Of a DNA stretch of 64,000 nt, positions 36,887 to 45,808 are shown one piece after another (within the stretch, counting starts at the first letter, position 1; each line of letters starts with the position of its first letter). The translations under genes and the position numbers were made by a program. Origin of the DNA: Sinorhizobium sp. 8-89 (GTDB lineage Bacteria > Pseudomonadota > Alphaproteobacteria > Rhizobiales > Rhizobiaceae); the NCBI RefSeq assembly GCF_030124325.1, contig NZ_JASKLR010000005.1, forward strand, positions 124,001 through 188,000, given 5' to 3'. Below the pieces are notes generated by a model. It worked only from the letters and a program-made list of their open reading frames with translations, had not been told where the DNA came from and did no database searches.

Positions 36887-38737
36887 TCAGCCCTCGAGTT
36901 CCTCGCGCAGCATTTCAAGCTCCAGCCATTCCTCTTCCATCCGCGCGAGGCCTTCCCTCAACTTTTCCAGTTCGGCGGCAATCTTCGCAAAGCCGTTCGG
37001 GTCTTTCGAAAAGAGATTGGGATCGGCCATCTTCTCTTCGTGCTTGGCGATCTCGCCTTCGGTCCTGGCGATCTCCTTCGGCAGGTTTTCAAGCGCAAAC
37101 TTCTGCTTGTAGGAGAGCTTGCCCTTGGCCTTCGGCGCTTCGGACGGAGCAGCGGGAGCATCGCTCGACTTTGCCTTTTCCGCCTTTTCGATCTTCCGCT
37201 TTTCCTCGATCGCACCTTTGCGCTGTGCCATCATGTCGGAATAGCCGCCCGCATATTCGATCCAGCGACCATCCGGTGCCTCCGGGTTGGCCGGCGCGAT
37301 GGTCGAGGTCACCGTACGGTCGAGAAAATCGCGGTCGTGGCTGACGAGGATCACCGTACCGGCGAAACCGGCGACGATCTCCTGCAGGAGGTCGAGCGTT
37401 TCAATGTCGAGATCGTTGGTCGGCTCGTCCAGGATCAGAAGGTTGGTGGCGCGCGCCAGAATGCGCGCCAGCATCAGCCGCGCCCGTTCGCCGCCCGAAA
37501 GCTCGCGAATCGGCGTGCGGGCCTGCTCCGGCTGGAAGAGAAAATCCTTCATATAGCCGGTGACATGGCGCTGCTCGCCATTGACGAGGAGGTTGTCGCC
37601 GCGACCGTCGGTCAGGTAGTGCGCCAGCGTCTCGTCAAGGTTCAGGTCCTCGCGCTTCTGGTCGAGCGTCGCCATCTCGAGATTGGTACCGAGCTTGACG
37701 GTTCCGGAGTCCGGCTCGATCTGGCCGGTCAGAAGTTTGAGCAGCGTCGTCTTGCCGGCGCCATTCGGGCCGACGAGGCCGATCCGGTCGCCGCGGTGGA
37801 CGCGGATCGAGAACGGCGCGACGATCGTGCGATCGGCATAAGCCTTGGTGATCTTTTCCGCCTCGATCACGAGCTTGCCGGATTCCTTGGCGTCCGCCGC
37901 CGCTGCCTGCACCGTGCCCTGCGGCCCCTTGTGGCCGCGATAACGCGTGCGCATGTCCTGCAGGTCGCCAAGACGGCGCATGTTGCGCTTGCGCCGGGCC
38001 GTGACGCCGTAGCGTAGCCAATGCTCCTCGCGCTCGATCGCCTTGCCGAGCTTGTGCTGCTCCAGTTCCTCGGCCTCCAGCACCTCGTCACGCCACGCCT
38101 CGAAATGGCCAAAGCCGCGGTCGAGCCGGCGCGACTGGCCCCGGTCGAGCCAGACGGTCGCCGTCGAGACCTTTTCGAGAAAGCGCCGGTCGTGCGAGAT
38201 GAGCACGAGCGCCGAGCGGCTGCGGGTGAGTTCGTCCTCCAGCCATTCGATGGTCGGGAGATCGAGATGGTTGGTGGGCTCGTCGAGGAGCAGGATGTCC
38301 GGCTCCGGTGCCAGCACACGGGCAAGTGCCGCACGCCGCGCCTCGCCCCCCGAAAGCCGCTTCGGATCCTCCTCGCCGGTCAGCCCAAGATGCTGCAGCA
38401 GATAGGCGACGCGATAGGGATCGTCGCCCGGGCCGAGCCCCGCTTCCGCATAGGCCTGGACGGTATCGAAGCCTTCGAAATCCGGCGCCTGATGCAGATA
38501 GCGAACGGTCACCGAGGGATGACGGAAGATTTCGCCCGATTGCGGTTCGACGAGGCCGGCGGCCATCTTCATGAGCGTGGACTTGCCCGAGCCGTTGCGC
38601 CCGACGAGGCAAATGCGGTCGCCAGGCTCGACCTGCAGGTTGGCGCCCGCGAGCAGCGGCGCGCCGCCAAAGGTCAGGAAGATGTCATCGAGCTTCAGAA
38701 TGGGTGGCGCCAAGGCTTCAGGCTCCGGAAAGGTCAT
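36887..38737 (-). CDS. ABC-F family ATPase, Uup-like
   Basis: A 616-aa cytoplasmic protein with two ABC domains and no membrane part. Domain 1 has GRNGSGKST, LSGGEARRAALARVL and LLLDEPTNHLDLPT; domain 2 has GPNGAGKTT, LSGGERARLMLARIL and LILDEPTNDLDIET. The linker between them is rich in Arg/Lys, and a C-terminal coiled coil (about residues 540-616) marks the Uup type, which binds ribosomes or branched DNA. The start overlaps the thiN stop by 20 bp, so the two genes are cotranscribed. Confidence 0.93.
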   Translation of the reverse strand: MTFPEPEALAPPILKLDDIFLTFGGAPLLAGANLQVEPGDRICLVGRNGSGKSTLMKMAAGLVEPQSGEIFRHPSVTVRYLHQAPDFEGFDTVQAYAEAGLGPGDDPYRVAYLLQHLGLTGEEDPKRLSGGEARRAALARVLAPEPDILLLDEPTNHLDLPTIEWLEDELTRSRSALVLISHDRRFLEKVSTATVWLDRGQSRRLDRGFGHFEAWRDEVLEAEELEQHKLGKAIEREEHWLRYGVTARRKRNMRRLGDLQDMRTRYRGHKGPQGTVQAAAADAKESGKLVIEAEKITKAYADRTIVAPFSIRVHRGDRIGLVGPNGAGKTTLLKLLTGQIEPDSGTVKLGTNLEMATLDQKREDLNLDETLAHYLTDGRGDNLLVNGEQRHVTGYMKDFLFQPEQARTPIRELSGGERARLMLARILARATNLLILDEPTNDLDIETLDLLQEIVAGFAGTVILVSHDRDFLDRTVTSTIAPANPEAPDGRWIEYAGGYSDMMAQRKGAIEEKRKIEKAEKAKSSDAPAAPSEAPKAKGKLSYKQKFALENLPKEIARTEGEIAKHEEKMADPNLFSKDPNGFAKIAAELEKLREGLARMEEEWLELEMLREELEG

Positions 38738-39368
38738 AGGGACGGGCGAGAATAACCGCCCGGCCGGATTTCAAGGAAAAGCGGACCGGCCCCTCCGCAA
38801 TGTTGGAAATGGTCCGGGAGGAACCGAAGGGCAAGGCGAAGCCGTCGAGCGGATAACGCGCGTTTTCGATGGAAAGGCCGGAAAGCGCACTGAGCCCGAG
38901 GATCGAGAAAAGGCTGCCTTTCGGGAGATCGATCTCCCGCGCGCCGGGCAGCAGCGGATAGGCCTCCTCCTCGCCGGAGGTCATCAGCGCCGGCAGCCCC
39001 TCTTCGGCGATCGCCACGGCTCGCAGCAGATGCAGGAAGGCGTGGTCGCTTCTGGTGCCGCCGAGGGCGCCGGCGAAGATCAGTGACGTTGCGCCGCGCG
39101 CGACCGCAGCCTCGACCGCGATCTCCCCGTCGGTCGCGCTTTTTGCCGCGGGATAGCTCTCACGCGGAACCTCGGCGAACGTGGCAAGCAACGCATCGTC
39201 GGTCGAGTCGAAATCGCCGACCCAGAGTTCGGGAACGATGCCAAGTGTGCTCGCGTGGCGCATGCCGCCGTCGGCCGCGATGAAGCGGCTACCCGAAAGC
39301 TGGCTCGCAAGCCGCTCGGTGCGGGTGAGCGTACCGCCGAGAAGGATGGTGAAGGTCGATTGGGCCAT
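38718..39368 (-). CDS. Thiamine diphosphokinase
   Basis: A 216-aa enzyme that converts thiamine directly to thiamine diphosphate. Diagnostic blocks are FIAADGGMRHA, LWVGDFDSTDD, KSATDGEIAVEAA and GALGGTRSDHAF, holding the metal and pyrophosphate ligands; SIENARYPLDGF is the thiamine-binding C-terminal part. It overlaps the downstream ABC-F gene. About 860 bp away, on the other strand, a TPP riboswitch controls the thiamine importer thiBPQ, so uptake and activation are neighbours. Confidence 0.92.
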   Translation of the reverse strand: MAQSTFTILLGGTLTRTERLASQLSGSRFIAADGGMRHASTLGIVPELWVGDFDSTDDALLATFAEVPRESYPAAKSATDGEIAVEAAVARGATSLIFAGALGGTRSDHAFLHLLRAVAIAEEGLPALMTSGEEEAYPLLPGAREIDLPKGSLFSILGLSALSGLSIENARYPLDGFALPFGSSRTISNIAEGPVRFSLKSGRAVILARPYDLSGA

Positions 39369-39461
39369 GGCAGAAGCCCATAGCGCAAAGGCACGACCAG
39401 ATCACGATGATTTTGGGTCGAATCGACCAAAATCATAACCGCGATCGATTCTAATGGGTTA

Positions 39462-39511
39462 GAGCGGGACGCGGGCGGAAAACCGCACGCACTTTTCCTC
39501 ACCCCGCTCTA
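39462..39511. repeat. RIME2-like palindrome
   Basis: AGAGCGGGACGCGGGCGGAA AACCGCACGCACTTTTCCTC ACCCCGCTCT. The outer AGAGCGGG/CCCGCTCT arms and the inner GCGG/CCGC arms are complementary. It lies between the GNAT and thiamine diphosphokinase genes. Confidence 0.75.
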
Positions 39512-39549
39512 AAGGCCGAGAGCCGTTTGGCGGCAGCAAAGGCTGCGCA

Positions 39550-40035
39550 TCAGCTTTCCGACGGGGCTTCGCCGGGAAAGAGCATACCCGCATAAATACC
39601 AGGCACCGAATCCGGTATCTCCACGGCACCGACTGCACGGGCATAGAAATCGGCGGGACCGACGCCGCCGATGACGGCATAGCCGTAGCCCGCGGCGCGC
39701 ATCGCCATCAGGCTCTCGATGAGCAACGCCTCGCCGATCCCCTGACCGCGCATGCTTTCCTCGACGCCCGTCGGCCCGAAGAAGCCAAGCGCCGTCACGT
39801 CATGGCAAGCGAAACCGACGACGCGACCTTCGTGGACGGCGATGTGAATTCTGGTCGGCGTTGACAAGAAGGCGGCTTCAGCCTCGCCGACCCAACCGGC
39901 GCCAAACCGCTCTTCGATCCAGGCAAGCACGATCCCGCGTTCCGGAGCCATCGCCCGGCGAATGCTGATGCCGGGCCCGAGCCGGGAAGCGCGCCTTTCA
40001 GGCAAGGCATAGAGACGAACGAGCATGTCTGGCAT
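39550..40035 (-). CDS. GNAT acetyltransferase
   Basis: A 161-aa GCN5-related N-acetyltransferase. The N terminus SIRRAMAPERGIVLAWIEERFGAGWVGEAEAAF is a substrate-side helix pair; the acetyl-CoA binding signature is VEESMRGQGIGEALLIESL and GYGYAVIGGVGPADFYARAVGA follows. Substrate unknown. It starts about 195 bp from the TPP riboswitch, transcribed away from it; a half RIME1 element lies directly upstream. Confidence 0.85.
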   Translation of the reverse strand: MPDMLVRLYALPERRASRLGPGISIRRAMAPERGIVLAWIEERFGAGWVGEAEAAFLSTPTRIHIAVHEGRVVGFACHDVTALGFFGPTGVEESMRGQGIGEALLIESLMAMRAAGYGYAVIGGVGPADFYARAVGAVEIPDSVPGIYAGMLFPGEAPSES

Positions 40036-40050
40036 GAGAGTATCTCCCGG

Positions 40051-40110
40051 CTACATCGCCGCGCGCCTGATTGGACGCGCAAAGGACGCTGTACGTTGAA
40101 TTTGCCGCAG
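40051..40110 (+). repeat. RIME1-like element, first half only
   Basis: CTACATCGCCGCGCGCCTGA TTGGACGCGCAAAGGACGCT GTACGTTGAATTTGCCGCAG: the first RIME1 palindrome without the ATTTAAGG part. It sits in the divergent space between the GNAT gene and the thiamine riboswitch. Confidence 0.65.
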
Positions 40111-40229
40111 CAGGCGAACAAACGCCGCCGACAGTTGTTTGGTTTAATAGCGCAGATGGCTTGGACGGCAAATGTTTCCGCCGAAACCCGGCTTGCCAGA
40201 CCTGCCGCCGAAAGCTAAATCTTTGCTGC

Positions 40230-40326
40230 TCTAACGGGGTGCCTCGGTCCGCTTGCGGAACCAAGGCTGAGAGGCTCAAGCCAACCCGCGGAACCTGATC
40301 CGGTTCATACCGGCGGAGGGATTAGA
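40230..40326 (+). ncRNA. TPP riboswitch (THI element) of thiBPQ
   Basis: The conserved TPP aptamer is clear: ACGGGGTGCC at 40234, GGCTGAGAGGCTC at 40265, then CCCGCGGAACCTGATCCGG, TTCATACCGGCGGAGGGATTA. It lies 62 bp upstream of the thiB ATG on the same strand. When thiamine diphosphate binds, the thiamine transport operon is switched off. No terminator with a T run follows, so control is probably at translation (see finding on the hairpin at 40345-40379). Confidence 0.96.
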
Positions 40327-40344
40327 AGCGATCGGACCGATGCG

Positions 40345-40379
40345 CCCTTTTCCCGCAACATCAACAAGAGGGAGAGAGG
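40345..40379 (+). promoter_or_regulatory. Shine-Dalgarno-sequestering hairpin, proposed
   Basis: CCCTTTTCCC (40345-40354) can pair with GGGAGAGAGG (40370-40379), which contains the ribosome-binding site 8 nt before the thiB ATG. Nine of ten positions pair, two as G-U. It could be the expression platform of the riboswitch. The pairing is seen; the regulatory use is inferred. Confidence 0.5.
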
Positions 40380-40387
40380 TGCCCGTC

Positions 40388-41413
40388 ATGTCCAGTCCGC
40401 TTTACGCCAAATTGCTTAGCCGGCTTGCGCTAACGGCAATCGCGGCAGCCTTGCCGTTCGGTGCCAGCGCCGCCGAAAAGAAGCTGACGATCTACACCTA
40501 TGAGAGTTTCATCACCGAATGGGGGCCGGGCACGAAAGTCGCCGAGGCCTTCGAGAAGACCTGCGGCTGCGACGTCGACTATGTCGGTGTCGCCGACGGC
40601 GTCGAGCTTCTGACCCGACTGAAGCTCGAAGGCGAGCAAACGAAGGCCGATATCGTGCTCGGCATTGACACCAACCTCGTCGCAGAAGCCAAGGCGACAG
40701 GCTTTTTCGCGCCGCACGGCCTCGATACTTCCGCCGTCAAAGTTCCCGGCAACTTTTCGGACGAAACTTTTATCCCCTACGATTACGGCCATTTCGCCGT
40801 GATCTACGATAGCGAAGCGCTGAAGAACCCGCCGAAGAGCCTGAAGGAACTGGTCGAGGGCGATCCTTCGCAAAAGATCGTCATCGAGGATCCCCGCACC
40901 TCGACCCCGGGCCTGGGACTGCTGCTCTGGGTGAAGTCAGTCTATGGCGAGGAGGCCGCCGCCGCCTGGGCCAAGCTCAAGAACCGCGTGCTGACGGTGA
41001 CCCCTGGCTGGTCGGAAGCCTATGGCCTCTTCACCAAGGGCGAAGCGCCGATGGTTCTCTCCTACACCACCTCGCCTGCCTACCACATGGTGACGGAAAA
41101 CACCGAGCGTTATCAGGCCGCTTCCTTCGCCGAGGGGCACTACATCCAGATCGAAGTGGCCGGCATGACGAAGAACGCGAAGGAACCGGAACTCGCCAAG
41201 GAGTTTCTGGCCTTCATGACCGGCCCCGACTTCCAATCGATCATCCCGACGACCAACTGGATGATGCCGGTGGCGGCAACCAAGGAGCCGCTGCCGGACG
41301 CCTTCGGCAAGCTCGTCAATCCGGAAAAGACATTCCTGATGTCTTCCGAGGAAGTCGCGGCCAACCGCAAGGCCTGGATCGACGAATGGCTGACCGCCAT
41401 GAGCAAGAACTGA
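40388..41413 (+). CDS. thiB: Thiamine ABC transporter substrate-binding protein
   Basis: ThiB (341 aa) captures thiamine, its phosphate or diphosphate in the periplasm. A signal peptide (residues 1-28, [20 protein letters not shown] through GASAA) is followed by [19 protein letters not shown]. Other family blocks are [49 protein letters not shown] and [15 protein letters not shown] 40388 has a purine-rich site upstream and leaves the riboswitch in the leader. First gene of thiBPQ. Confidence 0.95.
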   Translation: MSSPLYAKLLSRLALTAIAAALPFGASAAEKKLTIYTYESFITEWGPGTKVAEAFEKTCGCDVDYVGVADGVELLTRLKLEGEQTKADIVLGIDTNLVAEAKATGFFAPHGLDTSAVKVPGNFSDETFIPYDYGHFAVIYDSEALKNPPKSLKELVEGDPSQKIVIEDPRTSTPGLGLLLWVKSVYGEEAAAAWAKLKNRVLTVTPGWSEAYGLFTKGEAPMVLSYTTSPAYHMVTENTERYQAASFAEGHYIQIEVAGMTKNAKEPELAKEFLAFMTGPDFQSIIPTTNWMMPVAATKEPLPDAFGKLVNPEKTFLMSSEEVAANRKAWIDEWLTAMSKN

Positions 41414-41420
41414 GGCGGGA

Positions 41421-43049
41421 TTGTCCGGTGCTGCCGAAAAACGGATGACGATCGCCGCCGGGGTTTTCAGCCTCGGCGGCATTCTGCTGTTCGTCGGCCT
41501 CGCCGTCATCGCCCTCCTCGCCCAGTCCGGCGGCGGTGACGCCGGCGCCCTCTTCGACACCTATGTCTGGCGCGTCACTCGCTTTACACTGCTTCAGGCG
41601 AGCCTCTCGACGATCCTCTCCGTCCTTTTTGCGATCCCCGTGGCACGCGCGCTCGCCCGCCAGGCGTCTTTTCCCGGCCGCATCTGGTTGCTTCGGCTGA
41701 TGGCGCTGCCGCTCGGCCTTCCCGCGCTGGTCGCGGCGCTCGGCCTCATTCAGGTCTGGGGCCGTCAGGGCTTTCTGAATACCGGCATCGTCGCGCTCGG
41801 GTTCGAGGAGCCGATCAGCATCTACGGTCTCTTCGGCATTCTTCTCGCCCACGTCTTCTTCAACATGCCGCTCGCGGCGCGGCTGATGCTTGCCGGGATC
41901 GAGCGGATACCGGGGGAATACTGGCGCACTGCCGCAAATCTCGGAATGCCCTCGGCCGCAGTCTTCCGCTTGATCGAATGGCCCGCGATCCGGGGACTGC
42001 TGCCCGGCATCGCCGGTCTGATCTTCATGCTCTGCGCCACCAGTTTCACGCTTGTGCTGACGCTCGGCGGTGGCCCTGCCGCAAGCACGATCGAGGTGGC
42101 GATCTATCAGGCGCTGCGTTTCGACTTCGACCCGCCGCGGGCGATCGCCCTTTCCGGGCTGCAGATCGCGTTGACAGGCGCGCTGCTTCTCGTTCTGAAA
42201 TTCGTTGCGCCGCCGCCGCAGGAGAGCGAGACGAGCGGCAAGGCAATGAGGCGGTTTGACGGATTGCGCGGGCGATCACGGCTCGCCGACGCGCTCTGGC
42301 TCATTCTTGCGCTCATCTTCGTCGGCCTGCCGTTCGTCGCAATCGCCTATTCCGGTCTGCAGGCGGATTTGGCGAGGCTCGTCGGCGATCCGGCATTTCA
42401 TCGCGCGCTCGCCACCAGTGCCGTGATTGCCTTGCTTTCGGCTGCGGTATCCGTCGGGGCGACGGCCGTGATGATCCGGACGCAGCAGGTAGCACTGATG
42501 CGACGGCACGCCGGGGCCGCTGCTCGCGGACTTGCCGGCACAATCAGCGCCGGTACTTCCTTCATCCTGCTGGTGCCGCCGGTCGTTCTCGGCGCGGGCT
42601 GGTTCCTGCTGTTGCGACCGTTCGGCGACGTCGCGCGTTTTGCCCCCGCCGTCGTCGTCGCCATCAATGCGCTGATGGCGCTTCCCTTCGTTCACCGCGT
42701 GCTCGCGCCGGCGATGGCCACCCATGCGGCACGCGCGGATCGGCTGGCAGCGAGCCTCGGCATAGTGGGTTTTCATCGCCTGCGATGGATCGACTGGCCG
42801 CCGCTGCGCAAACCCCTCCTCATGGCGTTCTCTTTCGCCATGGCCTTGTCTCTCGGCGATCTTGGAGCGGTGGCCCTGTTTGGATCGCAGGACATGACGA
42901 CCTTGCCTTGGCTGCTCTACAGCCGCATGGGAAGCTACCGCACCGCCGACGCCGCAGGGCTTGCATTGATGCTCGGCCTCATCTGCCTGGTCCTCACCGT
43001 GCTTGGCACGGCAGGAGAGGATGGAGCGCGCGAAGGAAGAAACGCATGA
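41421..43049 (+). CDS. thiP: Thiamine ABC transporter permease
   Basis: ThiP (542 aa) is a fused double permease with about 12 transmembrane helices. Each half carries an EAA loop, AGIERIPGEYWRTAANLGMP in the first and RADRLAASLGIVGFHRLRWIDWP in the second. The TTG at 41421 begins MSGAAEKRMTIAAGVFSLGG, 7 bp after the thiB stop with GGCGGGA nearby. The stop overlaps the thiQ start (ATGA). Confidence 0.93.
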   Translation: MSGAAEKRMTIAAGVFSLGGILLFVGLAVIALLAQSGGGDAGALFDTYVWRVTRFTLLQASLSTILSVLFAIPVARALARQASFPGRIWLLRLMALPLGLPALVAALGLIQVWGRQGFLNTGIVALGFEEPISIYGLFGILLAHVFFNMPLAARLMLAGIERIPGEYWRTAANLGMPSAAVFRLIEWPAIRGLLPGIAGLIFMLCATSFTLVLTLGGGPAASTIEVAIYQALRFDFDPPRAIALSGLQIALTGALLLVLKFVAPPPQESETSGKAMRRFDGLRGRSRLADALWLILALIFVGLPFVAIAYSGLQADLARLVGDPAFHRALATSAVIALLSAAVSVGATAVMIRTQQVALMRRHAGAAARGLAGTISAGTSFILLVPPVVLGAGWFLLLRPFGDVARFAPAVVVAINALMALPFVHRVLAPAMATHAARADRLAASLGIVGFHRLRWIDWPPLRKPLLMAFSFAMALSLGDLGAVALFGSQDMTTLPWLLYSRMGSYRTADAAGLALMLGLICLVLTVLGTAGEDGAREGRNA

Positions 43050-43774
43050 ACTCGACAGTCTCCCCTTCCGCGGCGGTCATGCTCAAGGACGTCGAGGTCC
43101 GTTTCGAGACGACGACACTCCTGTTCGACTGCGTGATTCCGGCCGGGCAGATCGTCGCAGTCGCAGGCGCGTCGGGTTCGGGGAAATCCACACTGTTCAA
43201 CATCATCGCCGGATTCGAGGAACCGGAACGGGGCGACGTCCACATTCTTGGAGAAGAGATGGCCGGTCATCTGCCGGCGGAACGCCCGGTATCGGTCATC
43301 TTCCAGGAACACAACCTCTTTGCCCATCTCGACGCCGCGACCAATGTCGGCCTCGGCATCAACCCGACAATGCGTCTGTCCGCTGTCCACCGTGCGAAGG
43401 TGGCCGATGCGTTGAAGCGCGTCGGCCTTGCCGGCTTTGGCGGCAGGTTGCCGCCGACGCTTTCCGGCGGCGAGCGCCAGCGCGTGGCGCTTGCACGCGC
43501 GCTCGTGCGCCACCGTCCGCTGCTCCTGGTTGACGAACCATTTGCCGCTCTCGACCCGGGCATGAGAGCGGAAATGCGCGAATTGTTGCGTGACCTCCAT
43601 GCAGAGGAGGGCAACACGATCCTGATGATCACGCATCATCCCGATGACGTGAAGCTACTTGCCGACAGCGTGCTTTTTCTCGATCAGGGGCGTATCATCG
43701 CGCATGACCCAGTCGAGCGCTTCGTCGAACGGCGCGATGTCACGGCGATCAATCGGTTCCTCGGCCGCGAATGA
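43046..43774 (+). CDS. thiQ: Thiamine ABC transporter ATP-binding protein
   Basis: ThiQ (242 aa) energises thiamine import. Walker A is GASGSGKSTLF (about residues 41-51), the Q loop VIFQEHNLFAHLDAATNVGLG is the ThiQ form, the signature LSGGERQRVALARAL and Walker B LLLVDEPFAALDPG, switch MITHHPDD. The start is the ATG at 43046 in an ATGA overlap with thiP; the same frame is open further upstream only as a shadow of thiP. Confidence 0.95.
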   Translation: MNSTVSPSAAVMLKDVEVRFETTTLLFDCVIPAGQIVAVAGASGSGKSTLFNIIAGFEEPERGDVHILGEEMAGHLPAERPVSVIFQEHNLFAHLDAATNVGLGINPTMRLSAVHRAKVADALKRVGLAGFGGRLPPTLSGGERQRVALARALVRHRPLLLVDEPFAALDPGMRAEMRELLRDLHAEEGNTILMITHHPDDVKLLADSVLFLDQGRIIAHDPVERFVERRDVTAINRFLGRE

Positions 43775-44169
43775 GGCCCGTCGGTCCCGCCAATGCATGT
43801 TTCGTTAATCGGCGCCGATTTTAGAAACATGCGGCAATTTGAAATGCTACAGCGAGCCTTTGTGCGCCCAAGAGACGCACGGCGCTGCAGAGAATTCTCT
43901 AAAATCGGCGTTCGCCACAATTTGACCGCCGCGCTGTGCGACGCGCGGAATATCCGCAGGTGGCGCGATGTTCGCGCATCCGTTGCTGTGATACCACGGG
44001 GCAACTATTTCTACGGGGATCAGCTAGGCAGACGGCGCTGAAATCGATACAGCACGATTATGGCTGGAACACCCAGGCTGGAGCGCTGTATCCGGCTGAA
44101 AAGGTAGGATTTTTTCAACGCCGGCGCTCGGGCTATGGCACGCGCCGGCGGAGGGGAACGGGCTGAGGC
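43775..44169. other. Intergenic region after thiBPQ
   Basis: About 395 bp. The first part holds a RIME1-like repeat (43793-43890). The remainder, 43891-44169, has no supported gene and no convincing terminator; it presumably includes the promoter for the M48 protease gene. Confidence 0.5.
43793..43890 (-). repeat. RIME1-like mosaic element, inverted
   Basis: GCATGTTTCGTTAATCGGCG with CGCCGATTTTAGAAACATGC, then GCTACAGCGAGCCTTTGTGC and GAGACGCACGGCGCTGCAG. Both palindromes are present in reverse order relative to the copy at 30841, 18 bp after the thiQ stop. Confidence 0.78.
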
Positions 44170-45681
44170 ATGGTTAGGCAGACAGTCATCGACGGCCGGA
44201 TTCCGACGCGACGCGGCGGCAAGAATGCACGAGTAGTGGTTGTATTCCTGGCGACCACGCTCCTGTCCGCCTGCCAGTCGATGATCGAACAGACCTACGA
44301 GCCGACCGTCACCCCCTCGTCAAATCCGCAGATCGTCGACGAAGTGCAGAAGAACGACCCGCGCGCCCAGTTGGGTGCGCGCGAGCACCCGCGGATCGTC
44401 GCGAGCTATGGCGGCGAATACAAGGACGCCAAGACCGAACGGCTGGTAGCGCGCATCACCGGCGCCCTGACGGCGGTTTCGGAAAATCCGCAGCAGTCCT
44501 ATCGCATCACCATTCTCAATTCGCCGGCGATCAACGCCTTCGCGCTCCCGGGCGGCTACCTTTACGTCACGCGCGGCCTTCTGGCTCTTGCCAACGATGC
44601 CTCGGAGGTCGCTGCCGTGCTCTCGCATGAGATGGCGCACGTCACCGCCAACCACGGCATCGAGCGCCAGCAGCGCGAAGAGGCCGAGGTGATCGCAAGC
44701 CGGGTCGTCTCCGAGGTGCTTTCCTCGAATCTGGCGGGAAAACAGGCGCTCGCCCGCGGCAAGCTGCGGCTCGCCGCCTTCTCGCGCAATCAGGAGCTCC
44801 AGGCCGACGTGATCGGCGTGCGCATGCTCGGAGAGGCGGGATACGACCCTTATGCAGCCGGCCGCTTCCTCGACTCAATGGCGGCCTACGCCCGCTTCAC
44901 GGCGGTCGATCCGGAATCCGACCAGAGCCTCGACTTTCTGTCGAGCCATCCGAACGCCCCGCAGCGAGTGGAGCTGGCGCGCCGGCACGCGCGCGCCTTC
45001 GGCGTCGAAAGCGCGATCGGCGATCGCGGGCGCGATTACTATCTGGCCGGCATCGACGGCCTTCTCTACGGCGACAGCCCGCAGGAGGGCTATGTCCGCG
45101 GCCAGACATTCCTGCACGGCCAGCTCGGCATCCGCTTCGACGTTCCGGTGGGCTTTCAGATTGACAACAAGGCCGAGGCGGTGCTCGCGACCGGTCCGGG
45201 CGACATCGCGATCCGCTTTGACGGTGTGGCCGACACGGCACGGCGCAGCCTAACCGACTACATCGCCAGCGGCTGGGTGACGGGCCTGCAGCCGGATACA
45301 ATTCGCCCGATCTCGATCAACGGTCTCGAGGCAGCAACAGCGCGGGCGTCCGCCGATCGCTGGGACTTCGATGTCACCGTGATCCGTATCGACAACCAAA
45401 TCTACCGTTTCCTGACCGCCGTACCCAAGGGATCGAGCGCTCTCGAAGGCACGGCGAGTCAATTGCGCAGCTCTTTCCGCCGGATGACGCAGGCGGAGGT
45501 TCAATCGCTGAAGCCGCTGCGCATCCGCGTGGTTACTGTAAGGTCAGGCGACACGATGGCGACGCTCGCCGCCCGGATGATGGGGACGGATCGCAAACTC
45601 GATCTGTTCCGCTTGATCAACGCCATGCAGATCACCTCCACCGTCAAGCCCGGTGACAAGGTGAAGATCATTGCGGAGTAG
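44170..45681 (+). CDS. M48 family metalloprotease, lipoprotein with LysM-like tail
   Basis: A 503-aa protease. An N-terminal membrane signal ends in a lipobox LLSACQSM (Cys at residue 35), so it is probably an envelope lipoprotein. The zinc site is VLSHEMAHVTANHG (about residue 158) with the third ligand in NQELQADVIGVRMLG. Residues about 440-503 (IRVVTVRSGDTMATLAARMM ... KPGDKVKII) look like a LysM domain. Such proteins handle misassembled outer-membrane proteins (BepA-like). ATG 44170 gives the complete signal sequence. Confidence 0.9.
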   Translation: MVRQTVIDGRIPTRRGGKNARVVVVFLATTLLSACQSMIEQTYEPTVTPSSNPQIVDEVQKNDPRAQLGAREHPRIVASYGGEYKDAKTERLVARITGALTAVSENPQQSYRITILNSPAINAFALPGGYLYVTRGLLALANDASEVAAVLSHEMAHVTANHGIERQQREEAEVIASRVVSEVLSSNLAGKQALARGKLRLAAFSRNQELQADVIGVRMLGEAGYDPYAAGRFLDSMAAYARFTAVDPESDQSLDFLSSHPNAPQRVELARRHARAFGVESAIGDRGRDYYLAGIDGLLYGDSPQEGYVRGQTFLHGQLGIRFDVPVGFQIDNKAEAVLATGPGDIAIRFDGVADTARRSLTDYIASGWVTGLQPDTIRPISINGLEAATARASADRWDFDVTVIRIDNQIYRFLTAVPKGSSALEGTASQLRSSFRRMTQAEVQSLKPLRIRVVTVRSGDTMATLAARMMGTDRKLDLFRLINAMQITSTVKPGDKVKIIAE

Positions 45682-45702
45682 CACCCGGGAAGCCGGCGAG
45701 TG

Positions 45703-45799
45703 CGCAATTCTTTGAATTGCTTGGCTTACTGGATGATTTCTTAAATCGGAATCGATTTAAGAAGCGCCATACGTCTGAAAAGACGCGTGGCGCTGCAAG
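45703..45799 (-). repeat. RIME1-like element, mosaic or rearranged
   Basis: Contains CAATTCTTTGAATTGCTTGG, GATTTCTTAAATCGGAATCG ATTTAAGAA and GCCATACGTCTGAAAAGACG CGTGGCGCTGCAA. The order of pieces and the altered first palindrome suggest a mosaic of RIME1 segments. It fills the convergent space between the M48 protease and rpoH2 genes. Confidence 0.6.
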
Positions 45800-45808
45800 C
45801 GCTGGCCG

